From positions 148,522,050 to 148,586,049 of the forward strand of contig NC_079211.1 in NCBI RefSeq assembly GCF_029633865.1: DNA of 64,000 nucleotides, read 5' to 3'. A model generated the notes under the pieces. It worked only from the letters and a program-made list of their open reading frames with translations, made no database searches and was not told the origin of the DNA. The stretch comes from Lampris incognitus. Its lineage: Eukaryota; Chordata; Actinopteri; Lampriformes; Lampridae. Both the position numbers and the translations under genes were made by a program. Position 1 is the first letter of the stretch, and each line of letters opens with the position of its first letter. Shown piece after piece: positions 54,800 through 64,000 of the stretch.

Positions 54800-56580
54800 G
54801 TTAACAAGTGAAAGCTGAGGCCTCTGCAGACGTCTTGCTGGAGGGGCTGGGACTGCTGGCCTTATAACGCCCTTATAATGGCGTTATAAGGCCACCATGG
54901 AATAAGACGTTTGGTGAAATGTTCACTGAAAACTGTAAAATAACACCACACAGAGGATTATCACCACTGTGAGAAGTAGACGGACCCCTCCGCTCCTCTG
55001 GTTTGCAGCGCAGGGGGGAACTGGACGGGCTTGTAAATGGGTTTTCCTGACGTGGGATATTTTCCTCTGGAGTCTGGAACTGACAGGCATCAGAAAAACA
55101 CACGGTAACCAAAATACGACGTGACCCTGAGACGCGGTAAAGTAATACTGCACACAGTTTACTCACAGAGGAGAGAAAACGGTGCAGAGCTTGCCGGCAG
55201 TCTGACCGGAGGAACTTCTGACCGTTCGGGGGTGCAGCGTCTCCTGCTTCGTCTCGCTGGGCGCAGGCGGTGTTCCGTCAAAGTTCGCATCCCCGAGAGA
55301 ATATGTACGGCAGACGTTCGCGGACTTGATTTCTGCTTCACGCGTCGTCCGCCAAAAAAACGACCCCATAGCTCGTTTGGACACGCAGCTTATTACGACC
55401 TATAGTTGCGTTTTCAGGTTAAGCGACCTCTAGCGGTCGTGCGGCCAACAGCAAACGGAACAACGCAATAACGCACTGACTACATATTCTGTTGTTTTCA
55501 AATTATTTTTCTCACCATTTACTGACTACTTACCTCTATCAGCCTGTTTACGAGGCGTTGTAAAAAGGACGTCAACAACTCGATAAAAACCCACAATGCA
55601 CAGAGGAGAGTAGAATCTGTGGCATATCTCCTGCTGCCGGTAGGGGGCGCTAATTTAGGAAACGCTCCGATGGGTCGTATTAGAGGTGGACGACCTATGT
55701 GGTCGTAGAGGACTTGTAAGAAATGAGAGATAACCTGAAGATGGATTTACTCGTCCATTTATTTAACTTTAGATTGTCAAGACGGTTTCACAAAACAAAG
55801 AAGAGTGTTTGTTTTTTTTAAACCGTGATAAAAAGACAACCTAAAAACAGTTACACAATGCGAATGGTCCTCTGGAGGTTGTTATGTTTTCCAGCAGCAC
55901 ACTCAGAACACAAGCGTGTTCCCAGCTGCAATACTATGAAAGCGTCTATTGGACTTCTTCTTCCAATACAGACGGTAGCTCCGTCAGCCCAGGTGGGGGA
56001 ATGTCGCCACCTGCTGGTGTAACTCACAACTGCACCTCACATTTGTGGATTTTTGCTACAGATTCGCCCGGTACGAATGGGACAAAAATCCACCAATAAA
56101 CAGAAGGGAAGTCACAAATAAGTTCAAGACTGCATCGTCCCGGAGGGAAAACGGGTTGAGTGTGCAAACTGGGCGTAAACTATCATAATGTCCAAAATCG
56201 CTGCTGTTTGTGACATGCCTCCAAATTGTCCGTTTCGATCAAAATTGCTCCCATTCTCCTGAATTTTATTCGGTCTAAAGCATTTCTATGTCTACTTAAT
56301 ATTTATTATTGTACGAGTCATGAAGTTTATTGTACCAGTCTAACCCACTTGAAGGCATACTTCGCACCTAGTATGGGACACATTGTAATTAGGCTGAACA
56401 AAAAGGGCAAATATGTTGCGCTGACAGGCAGTTTCCCCAACATATTTCGCAGCACCCCAAGCTCAGCGCCTTTCGAAGTGAAGACATTCCAGTCTTTTCC
56501 ATTGTTCTGCGAATGTGTGGTTCCGTAAGAGCATGAAATTAGATATCCAGGGAGCATCAAACCATAATATTGTGAAAGTC
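54800..56580. other. Intergenic, no supported gene
   Basis: A short inverted repeat stands at 54861-54893 ('ccttataacgcc ... ggcgttataagg'). No open frame has a recognisable domain. Confidence 0.5.
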
Positions 56581-56582
56581 TG

Positions 56583-56690
56583 ACCCTGTGATGGTCTGAC
56601 GGCCAGTCCAGGGTGTCTCCCCGCCTGCTGGGATAGGCTCCAGCATCCCCGCGACCCCAAATGGGATAAGCGGTTTGGATAATGGAAGTC
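56583..56690 (+). mobile_element. Partial SINE family 2
   Basis: 'ccagggtgtctccccgcctg' and 'gataggctccagcatccccg' are the tail half of the SINE, in inverse orientation to the copy at 38771. Confidence 0.7.
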
Positions 56691-56739
56691 ACAAATGGCA
56701 CGTGACCCACAAACTCCCAGGAAGCGATCCACAGATGTG

Positions 56740-57230
56740 TAAAACCCGGTCCACGTGTGAAAACCCGTTCCACGTGTAAAACCCGGTCCACGTGTGAAAA
56801 CCCGTTCCACGTGTGAAAACTGGTCCACGTGTGAAAACCCGTTCCACGTGTGAAAACTGGTCCACGTGTGAAAACACGGTCCACGTGTAAAACCCGGTCC
56901 ACGTTTGAAAACCCGTTCACGTGTGAAAACTGGTCCACGTGTGAAAACCCGTTCCACGTGTAAAACCCGTTCCACGTGTGAAAACCCGTTCCACGTGTAA
57001 AACCCGGTCTACGTGTAAAATCCGGTCAACGTGTGAAAACTGATCCACGTGTAAAACCCGGTCCACGTGTAAAACCCGTTCCACGTGTGAAAACTGGTCC
57101 ACGTGTGAAAACCCGTTCCCCGTGTGAAAACTGGTCCACGTGTGAAAACCCGTTCCCCGTGTGAAAACTGGTCCACGTGTAAAACCCGGTCCACGTGTAA
57201 AACCCGTTCCATGTGTGAAAACTGGTCCAC
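56740..57230. repeat. 19-20 bp minisatellite carrying CACGTG
   Basis: About 26 units such as 'tccacgtgtgaaaacccgt' and 'tccacgtgtaaaacccggt'. I count 20 perfect CACGTG hexamers; the rest are single-base variants. The array ends about 900 bases before the ADAMTS start codon. Confidence 0.92.
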
Positions 57231-57770
57231 AAAGGCCAAAATGTTTGTGACCCCATGGTACATCGTTGTATATTCTTCTTCTGTGGTTTTACAAATAATA
57301 AAGTCCAATAAAAACGTCCCTACAATTCTGGGTCACGCTCCTCTATTGGTAAATACCTGCCGACCATCTAAAGATCGCTGAAAGAAGAAGAAGAAGAACA
57401 CAAACAAACGTAATAACCGACGAATAAGAATACGTTTCCCGTCTACCCGTGCTGTCTCGGGAGGGCGCGCGCGCCCACTCATCTGCATGTCGCGCAAGGC
57501 AATAGAAAAAAACCCCAACTTGAGATTTGCTTGAATTGATTGACTTAATTAGTTGTAGTTGATCAACACGGTTTTACAAACAAACGATGGGTGTTTTCCC
57601 AGTCGTAGCCCTAACTCATCTGCTGCACCCTTGCTAATTTGTAAAACCGGCTTCAGAATCTAAAAAATAAAAGGGGGGAGGGACGATAATTAAAAAGGAG
57701 CAGAAAACAATTTGTTCGTGATTATCTCAAAAAATGACATGTTTCGCGACCGTCCAAAAATAGTAAACGG
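57231..57770. other. Intergenic, nothing recognised
   Basis: AT-rich sequence before the CpG-rich promoter region; no element seen. Confidence 0.5.
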
Positions 57771-58134
57771 AAAAAAAGAGGAAGCTCGTTTCCTGTAACG
57801 TCGGTGACGTCACGGACGCGAAGGGAAACAAACGATCTCGGGGGTGCGGAAAGTGGCGGCACAGCAGCAGCGGCGGAGCGGCGGCGAAATAAGACACTGC
57901 CGGAGCAAAGAACACGCCTCCCCCCCGCGGCTCCCTCGGAGCTTTCTCCCACGCCGACGATGTTCTGGGATCTCCTGCATGCCTCTCTTTGCAGGAGGAC
58001 GCTTCTCTCGGCTGCCGTCCTATCATGACACGGGGAGCCGCAGGACCCAAGTGGTCGCCAGACCGCCTCTAACGCGCGCGGGAGTCCAATGCCTCAGCGC
58101 CTTTTGCAGGTCCTCGACTTTGGTGGGGTGAAAT
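57771..58134 (+). promoter_or_regulatory. CpG-rich 5' region of the ADAMTS gene
   Basis: A marked rise in CpG (57785-58130) precedes the ATG at 58135. No clear TATA box is seen, so a CpG-type promoter with dispersed starts is likely. Confidence 0.55.
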
Positions 58135-58775
58135 ATGAAATGTCCGCGGGAGAGCCGGGTTCTTCCCCTGTTGCATCTGGCTTTCCTCCTGGCGGCCGGC
58201 CGCGGCGAGCCCGGCCGGGCTTTCTCCCCCTCTGCAGGAGGAGGTCGGTGGGAAACGACGTTTCTTTACTTTAACGCACCTGGCGAGACTTTCACACGCG
58301 CAGCCCCGATGCAAAACGACATGCACCGATTCTATCAGCTGTGGAAGCTGCCGATGCATTGACCTGATCCTGCCTAAATATTCTGTTCTTTCCTATTCTT
58401 CTCTTCTCTTTAGTGCAATTCTCCCAGCCGGAGGCGGATCTGTCCACCGTCCATCCAGTGAAAACGGACCCGGACGGACAATTCCTCTCCCACTCCCTGT
58501 CTCACCACTTCAACGGTGGGCGCGTTAGGCGTGACCTTCGACCCCTGGCTTCGGGGGAACGGGTTTACTACAAGGTCAGCTACAAAGGCCGGGTTTTGAG
58601 TTTCAATTTGACGGCGAACAGTCAGTTGATTTCGGGCGGATACGTCCTGGAGACGAGGAACGGGAGTGTGGACAGGACGGAGCGCTTCTCCGGGGGGAAT
58701 ACCTGCCACCTCCTCGGCACCGTGGCCGACTCCGGCGTGCACAGGACCGCGGCCGTCAGCACTTGCAGAGGACTG
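58135..58775 (+). CDS. ADAMTS metalloprotease (ADAMTS7/12-type), first two coding exons
   Basis: ADAMTS proteins are secreted zinc metalloproteases of the extracellular matrix. Exon 1 (58135-58243) encodes a signal peptide (basic start, then VLPLLHLAFLLAA) and ends GGAG|gtcggt. Exon 2 (58414-58775) starts after 'ctctttag', joins in phase 1 and ends CTG|gtaagg in phase 0, giving 157 codons so far. The prodomain is recognisable from VHPV, DGQFLSHSLSHH, the basic site RVRRD (73-77), VYYKVSYKGR, the N-glycosylation site in FNLTAN, and CHLLGTV. These match the ADAMTS7/ADAMTS12 pair best; I cannot choose between them without the rest. The catalytic domain lies outside the window. It is head-to-head with gpat3. 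Confidence 0.85.
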
Positions 58776-59395
58776 GTAAGGAGCCGTGCCATGCTGCACA
58801 CACTCACCCTCTCCCCTCACTGGTGCGGAGTGTGTGAAGGAGGTTATTTTGCACGCAGCTCTCATCAGATCTGCAGCGATGTGTGTGTGTCTGTTTGAAA
58901 AGTAGACAGCTTCTGGCACAGCGGGGGGGGGGGGGGGGGGGGGGGCGAGAGAGGGAGAGAGAGGGAGGAGGGGGCATCATTGTAGGGAAGGTGTCTCGTG
59001 GTTTTGCCGGTCCACGTCTCAAAGAAACCCCCCCCCCCCAGCTGACAGGAGCCTGTGTGTTGTCTGCTGGTCCCCTCCAACACTTCCTGTCACTATATGC
59101 AGACGACTCTGGACTGTCGCCAGACGTGATAACCCCCCTGGCTTCTGGCTCGCTCCGTCCTCTGTCGCTTTGTACTTTCACTCCGCTACCTTGTCACCCT
59201 TTCACCCCTTCACCCCTTCACTCCTTCGCTCGTGTTTTAACACCAGAAGGACCAGCCACCGGCTGCCGTTCACTCACCCAGCGACTGACTGGTTTCCCGT
59301 CTGCTTCACCGACATGACAAGTCTGACATTTTATCACCAACATGAACAGGTCAGTCAAGTCATCTAAACACCATCTGTGCAACAAGGGGAAGAAA

Positions 59396-59451
<56 letters not shown>

Positions 59452-59582
59452 CTACTTAGTTCCTCTAGTGGGTGAGGAGGAACAGCATGCAGGATGTGAC
59501 ACAACTTTTTTTAAGATTAACTGACGTTTTTGTATATCAAAAGCTTAGTCATACACCCACTTACTACTCATACAACGCAAGT

Positions 59583-59646
<64 letters not shown>

Positions 59647-59907
59647 AGGAACACAAAGAGACACACTCACACCAATGTACACACACAGACACAGAGAGAC
59701 ACAAATAAACAGACACACACAGACACACACGGACAGATGCAGACACACACAGACACACGGACAAACACACACATGCACACACACAGACAGGCGTGGTCTC
59801 TCTCAGAGAATAAAACATACACACTCATGTACCATTTTTCCTTCTCATCCCCTCACTTTTCTGTCAGACTGTCATGATGTGCAGCAGGTTTACTTTCCTT
59901 CTTCACC
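58776..59907 (+). other. ADAMTS intron 2, start, with CA arrays
   Basis: It contains a G run (58922-58945), a CA run (59397-59450), a longer CA run (59583-59642) and degenerate CA/GACA sequence to about 59790. No exon is seen. Confidence 0.8.
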
Positions 59908-62900
59908 CCCATCAGTGTGGCTGCAGTGTTACTGTGTTCAGCCTCATCGGTGTGACTGCAGTGTTACTGTGTTCAGCCTTATCAGTGAGGCTGCAGTGTT
60001 ATTGTGTTCAGCCTCATCAGTGTGACTGCAGTGTTACTGTGTTGAGCCTCATCAGTGTGGCTGCAGTGTTACTGTGTTCAGCCTCATCAGTGAGGCTGCA
60101 GTGTTACTGTGTTCAGCCTCACTGGTGCAGTGTTACTGTGTTCAGCCTCATCAGTGTGGCTCAAGTGTTACTGTGTTCAGCCTCATCAGTGAGGCTGCAG
60201 TGTTACTGTGTTCAGCCTCATCAGTGTGACTGCAGTGTTACTGTGTTGAGCCTCATCGGTGTGGCTGCAGTGTTACTGTGTTCAGCCTCATCAGTGAGGC
60301 TGCAGTGTTACTGTGTTCAGCCTCACTGGTGCAGTGTTACTGTGTTCAGCCTCATCAGTGAGGCTGCAGTGTTACTGTGTTCAGCCTTATCTGTGTGGCT
60401 GCAGTGTTACTGTGTTCAGCCTCATCAGTGTGGCTGCAGTGTTACTGTGTTCTGACTCATCAGTATGGCTGCAGTGTTACTGTGTTCAGCCTCATCAGTG
60501 AGGCTGCAGTGTTACTGTGTTCAGCCTTAGCAATGTGGCTGCAGTGTTACTGTGTTCAGCCTTAGCAGTGTGACTGCAGTGTTACTGTGTTCAGCCTCAT
60601 CAGTGTGACTGCAGTGTTACTGTGTTCAGCCTCATCAGTGTGGCTGCAGTGTTACTGTGTTCTGACTCATCAGTATGGCTGCAGTGTTACTGTGTTCAGC
60701 CTCATCAGTGAGGCTGCAGTGTTACTGTGTTCAGCCTTAGCAATGTGGCTGCAGTGTTACTGTGTTCAGCCTCATCAGTGTGACTGCAGTGTTACTGTGT
60801 TCAGCCTCATCAGTGAGGCTGCAGTGTTACTGTGTTCAGCCTTAGCAATGTGGCTGCAGTGTTACTGTGTTCAGCCTTAGCAGTGTGGCTGCAGTGTTAC
60901 TGTGTTCAGCCTCATTAGTGTGGCTGCAGTGTTACTGTGTTCTGACTTATCAGTGTGGCTGCAGTGTTACTGTGTTCAGCCTCATCAGTGTGGCTGCAGT
61001 GTTACTGTGTTCAGCCTCATCAGTGAGGCTGCAGTGTTACTGTGTTCAACCTCATCAGTGAGGCTGCAGTGTTACTGTGTCCTGACTCATAAGTGAGGCT
61101 GCAGTGTTACTGTGTCCTGACTCATCAGTGTGGCTGCAGTGTTACTGTGTTCAGCCTCATCAGTGTGGCTGCAGTGTTACTGTGTTCAGCCTCATCAGTG
61201 AGGCTGCAGTGTTACTGTGTTCAGCCTCATCAGTGAGGCTGCAGTGTTACTGTGTTCAGCCTCATCAGTGTGGCTGCAGTGTTACTGTGTTCAGCCTCAT
61301 CAGTGAGGCTGCAGTGTTACTGTGTCCTGACTCATCAGTGTGGCTGCAGTGTTACTGTGTTCAGCCTCATCAGTGAGGCTGCAGTGTTACTGTGTTCAGC
61401 CTCATCAGTGAGGCTGCAGTGTTACTGTGTTCAGCCTCATCAGTGTGGCTGCAGTGTTACTGTGTTCAGCCTCATCAGTGAGGCTGCAGTGTTACTGTGT
61501 CCTGACTCATCAGTGTGGCTGCAGTGTTACTGTGTTCAACTTCATCAGTGTGGCTGCAGTGTTACGGTGGTCAGCCTCATCAGTGAGGCCGCAGTGTTAC
61601 TGTGTTCAGCCTCATCAGTGAGGCTGCAGTGTTACTGTGTTCAGCCTCACTGGTGCAGTGTTACTGTGTTCAGCCTCATCAGTGAGGCTGCAGTGTTACT
61701 GTGTTCAGCCTTATCTGTGTGGCTGCAGTGTTACTGTGTTCAGCCTCATCAGTGTGGCTGCAGTGTTACTGTGTTCTGACTCATCAGTATGGCTGCAGTG
61801 TTACTGTGTTCAGCCTCATCAGTGAGGCTGCAGTGTTACTGTGTTCAGCCTTAGCAATGTGGCTGCAGTGTTACTGTGTTCAGCCTTAGCAGTGTGACTG
61901 CAGTGTTACTGTGTTCAGCCTCATCAGTGTGACTGCAGTGTTACTGTGTTCAGCCTCATCAGTGTGGCTGCAGTGTTACTGTGTTCTGACTCATCAGTAT
62001 GGCTGCAGTGTTACTGTGTTCAGCCTCATCAGTGAGGCTGCAGTGTTACTGTGTTCAGCCTTAGCAATGTGGCTGCAGTGTTACTGTGTTCAGCCTCATC
62101 AGTGTGACTGCAGTGTTACTGTGTTCAGCCTCATCAGTGAGGCTGCAGTGTTACTGTGTTCAGCCTTAGCAATATAGCTGCAGTGTTACTGTGTTCAGCC
62201 TTAGCAGTGTGGCTGCAGTGTTACTGTGTTCAGCCTCATTAGTGTGGCTGCAGTGTTACTGTGTTCTGACTTATCAGTGTGGCTGCAGTGTTACTGTGTT
62301 CAGCCTCATCAGTGTGGCTGCAGTGTTACTGTGTTCAACCTCATCAGTGAGGCTGCAGTGTTACTGTGTCCTGACTCATAAGTGAGGCTGCAGTGTTACT
62401 GTGTCCTGACTCATCAGTGTGGCTGCAGTGTTACTGTGTTCAGCCTCATCAGTGTGGCTGCAGTGTTACTGTGTTCAGCCTCATCAGTGAGGCTGCAGTG
62501 TTACAGTGTTCAGCCTCATCAGTGAGGCTGCAGTGTTACTGTGTTCAGCCTCATCAGTGTGGCTGCAGTGTTACTGTGTTCAGCCTCATCAGTGAGGCTG
62601 CAGTGTTACTGTGTCCTGACTCATCAGTGTGGCTGCAGTGTTACTGTGTTCAACTTCATCAGTGTGGCTGCAGTGTTACGGTGGTCAGCCTCATCAGTGA
62701 GGCTGCAGTATTACTGTGTTGAGCCTCATCGGTGTGGCTGCAGTGTTACTGTGTTCAGCCTCATCAGTGAGGCTGCAGTGTTACTGTGTTCAGCCTCACT
62801 GGTGCAGTGTTACTGTGTTCAGCCTCATCAGTGAGGCTGCAGTGTTACTGTGTTCAGCCTTATCTGTGTGGCTGCAGTGTTACTGTGTTCAGCCTCATCA

Positions 62901-64000
62901 GTGTGGCTGCAGTGTTACTGTGTTCTGACTCATCAGTATGGCTGCAGTGTTACTGTGTTCAGCCTCATCAGTGAGGCTGCAGTGTTACTGTGTTCAGCCT
63001 TAGCAATGTGGCTGCAGTGTTACTGTGTTCAGCCTTAGCAGTGTGACTGCAGTGTTACTGTGTTCAGCCTCATCAGTGTGACTGCAGTGTTACTGTGTTC
63101 AGCCTCATCAGTGTGGCTGCAGTGTTACTGTGTTCTGACTCATCAGTATGGCTGCAGTGTTACTGTGTTCAGCCTCATCAGTGAGGCTGCAGTGTTACTG
63201 TGTTCAGCCTTAGCAATGTGGCTGCAGTGTTACTGTGTTCAGCCTCATCAGTGTGACTGCAGTGTTACTGTGTTCAGCCTCATCAGTGAGGCTGCAGTGT
63301 TACTGTGTTCAGCCTTAGCAATGTGGCTGCAGTGTTACTGTGTTCAGCCTTAGCAGTATGGCTGCAGTGTTACTGTGTTCAGCCTCATTAGTGTGGCTGC
63401 AGTGTTACTGTGTTCTGACTTATCAGTGTGGCTGCAGTGTTACTGTGTTCAGCCTCATCAGTGTGGCTGCAGTGTTACTGTGTTCAGCCTCATCAGTGAG
63501 GCTGCAGTGTTACTGTGTTCAACCTCATCAGTGAGGCTGCAGTGTTACTGTGTCCTGACTCATAAGTGAGGCTGCAGTGTTACTGTGTCCTGACTCATCA
63601 GTGTGGCTGCAGTGTTACTGTGTTCAGCCTCATCAGTGTGGCTGCAGTGTTACTGTGTTCAGCCTCATCAGTGAGGCTGCAGTGTTACTGTGTTCAGCCT
63701 CATCAGTGAGGCTGCAGTGTTACTGTGTTCAGCCTCATCAGTGTGGCTGCAGTGTTACTGTGTTCAGCCTCATCAGTGAGGCTGCAGTGTTACTGTGTCC
63801 TGACTCATCAGTGTGGCTGCAGTGTTACTGTGTTCAACTTCATCAGTGTGGCTGCAGTGTTACGGTGGTCAGCCTCATCAGTGAGGCTGCAGTATTACTG
63901 TGTTCAGCCTCATCAGTGAGGCCGCAGTGTTACTGTGTTCAGCCTCATCAATTTGGCTGCAGTGTTACTGTGTTCAGCCTCATCAGTATGGCTGCAGTGT
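59908..64000 (+). repeat. 35-bp satellite with higher-order repeats, runs off the window
   Basis: The monomer is 35 bp, e.g. tgttactgtgttcagcctca followed by tcagtgaggctgcag; about 117 copies are present. A 29-bp variant monomer with 'cctcactggtgcag' starts at 60117, 60321, 61645 and 62794. Successive blocks repeat the same order of variants with periods of 1324 and 1149 bases. Each monomer has a PstI-type CTGCAG in most copies. Open frames in all three plus frames are a by-product of a stop-free monomer whose length is not a multiple of three. Confidence 0.97.

Noticed and set aside
57720-58131. Open frames on both strands in the CpG-rich region before the ADAMTS start
   Set aside because: High GC content reduces stops by chance; the signal peptide frame at 58135 with consistent splice phase explains the locus.
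59874-63919. Many open frames with a VLLCSASSVRLQCYC pattern
   Set aside because: They follow from a stop-free 35-bp monomer; the same peptide appears in every plus frame. No start, splice or domain context supports coding.
59908-64000. CRISPR-like array of 35-bp repeats
   Set aside because: There are no unique spacers; monomers are contiguous and the genome is eukaryotic.

Overview
The window reads as nuclear DNA of a teleost fish. The evidence is a full-length vertebrate-type gpat3 gene with canonical GT-AG introns, the start of an ADAMTS gene, and a dense fish-type repeat load: piggyBac, Tc1-like, copia, Penelope-like, RTE and L2/Rex-type elements, tRNA-derived SINEs and long microsatellites. 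Nothing bacterial is present, so operons, ribosome-binding sites and CRISPR do not apply. All calls rest on reading the sequence; no database search was possible.

Region 1 (1-28.8 kb) is a tandem array. Unit A (1-14824) and unit B (14825-27898) are head-to-tail copies, and a third copy starts at 27899 but loses homology near 28806, where a Tc1-like element sits. Each unit holds, in order, a GC-rich leader, a short 5' gene remnant (MAAISV...), a LINE-like fragment, a Penelope-like (GIY-YIG) fragment on the minus strand, a decayed minus-strand piggyBac transposase, and a two-exon plus-strand gene for an unfamiliar coiled-coil protein of about 400 residues followed by a minisatellite. The copies carry different later insertions. 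Unit A has a solo LTR and a complete but dead copia element inside its piggyBac, with empty sites preserved in unit B. Unit B has a second Penelope-like copy with inverted terminal repeats.

Region 2 (28.8-35.2 kb) is intergenic and repeat-rich: a 1.22-kb Tc1-like element, a GIY-YIG fragment, an RTE LINE split by a MITE, and small minisatellites.

Region 3 (35.2-49.8 kb) is gpat3 on the minus strand. Its 13 coding exons (445 codons) can all be placed with consistent phase, and a non-coding first exon lies in a CpG-rich stretch near 49.35-49.5 kb. Introns are full of SINEs, LINE pieces and microsatellites; in two places a microsatellite supplies the sequence just upstream of a splice acceptor.

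Region 4 (49.8-58.1 kb) is intergenic between head-to-head genes: a second Tc1-like remnant with a nested SINE, a perfect 92-bp palindrome made of Penelope-type ends, a GATGAAGG minisatellite, GATA/GACA/GA/CA arrays, and a CACGTG-bearing minisatellite about 1 kb before the next gene.

Region 5 (58.1-64 kb) has the first two coding exons of an ADAMTS7/12-type metalloprotease (signal peptide and part of the prodomain), then an intron filled with CA repeats and a 35-bp satellite with higher-order structure that runs off the window.

The best candidate for something undescribed is the tandem 13-15 kb unit with its spliced coiled-coil gene. Transcription and selection on it remain unproven.
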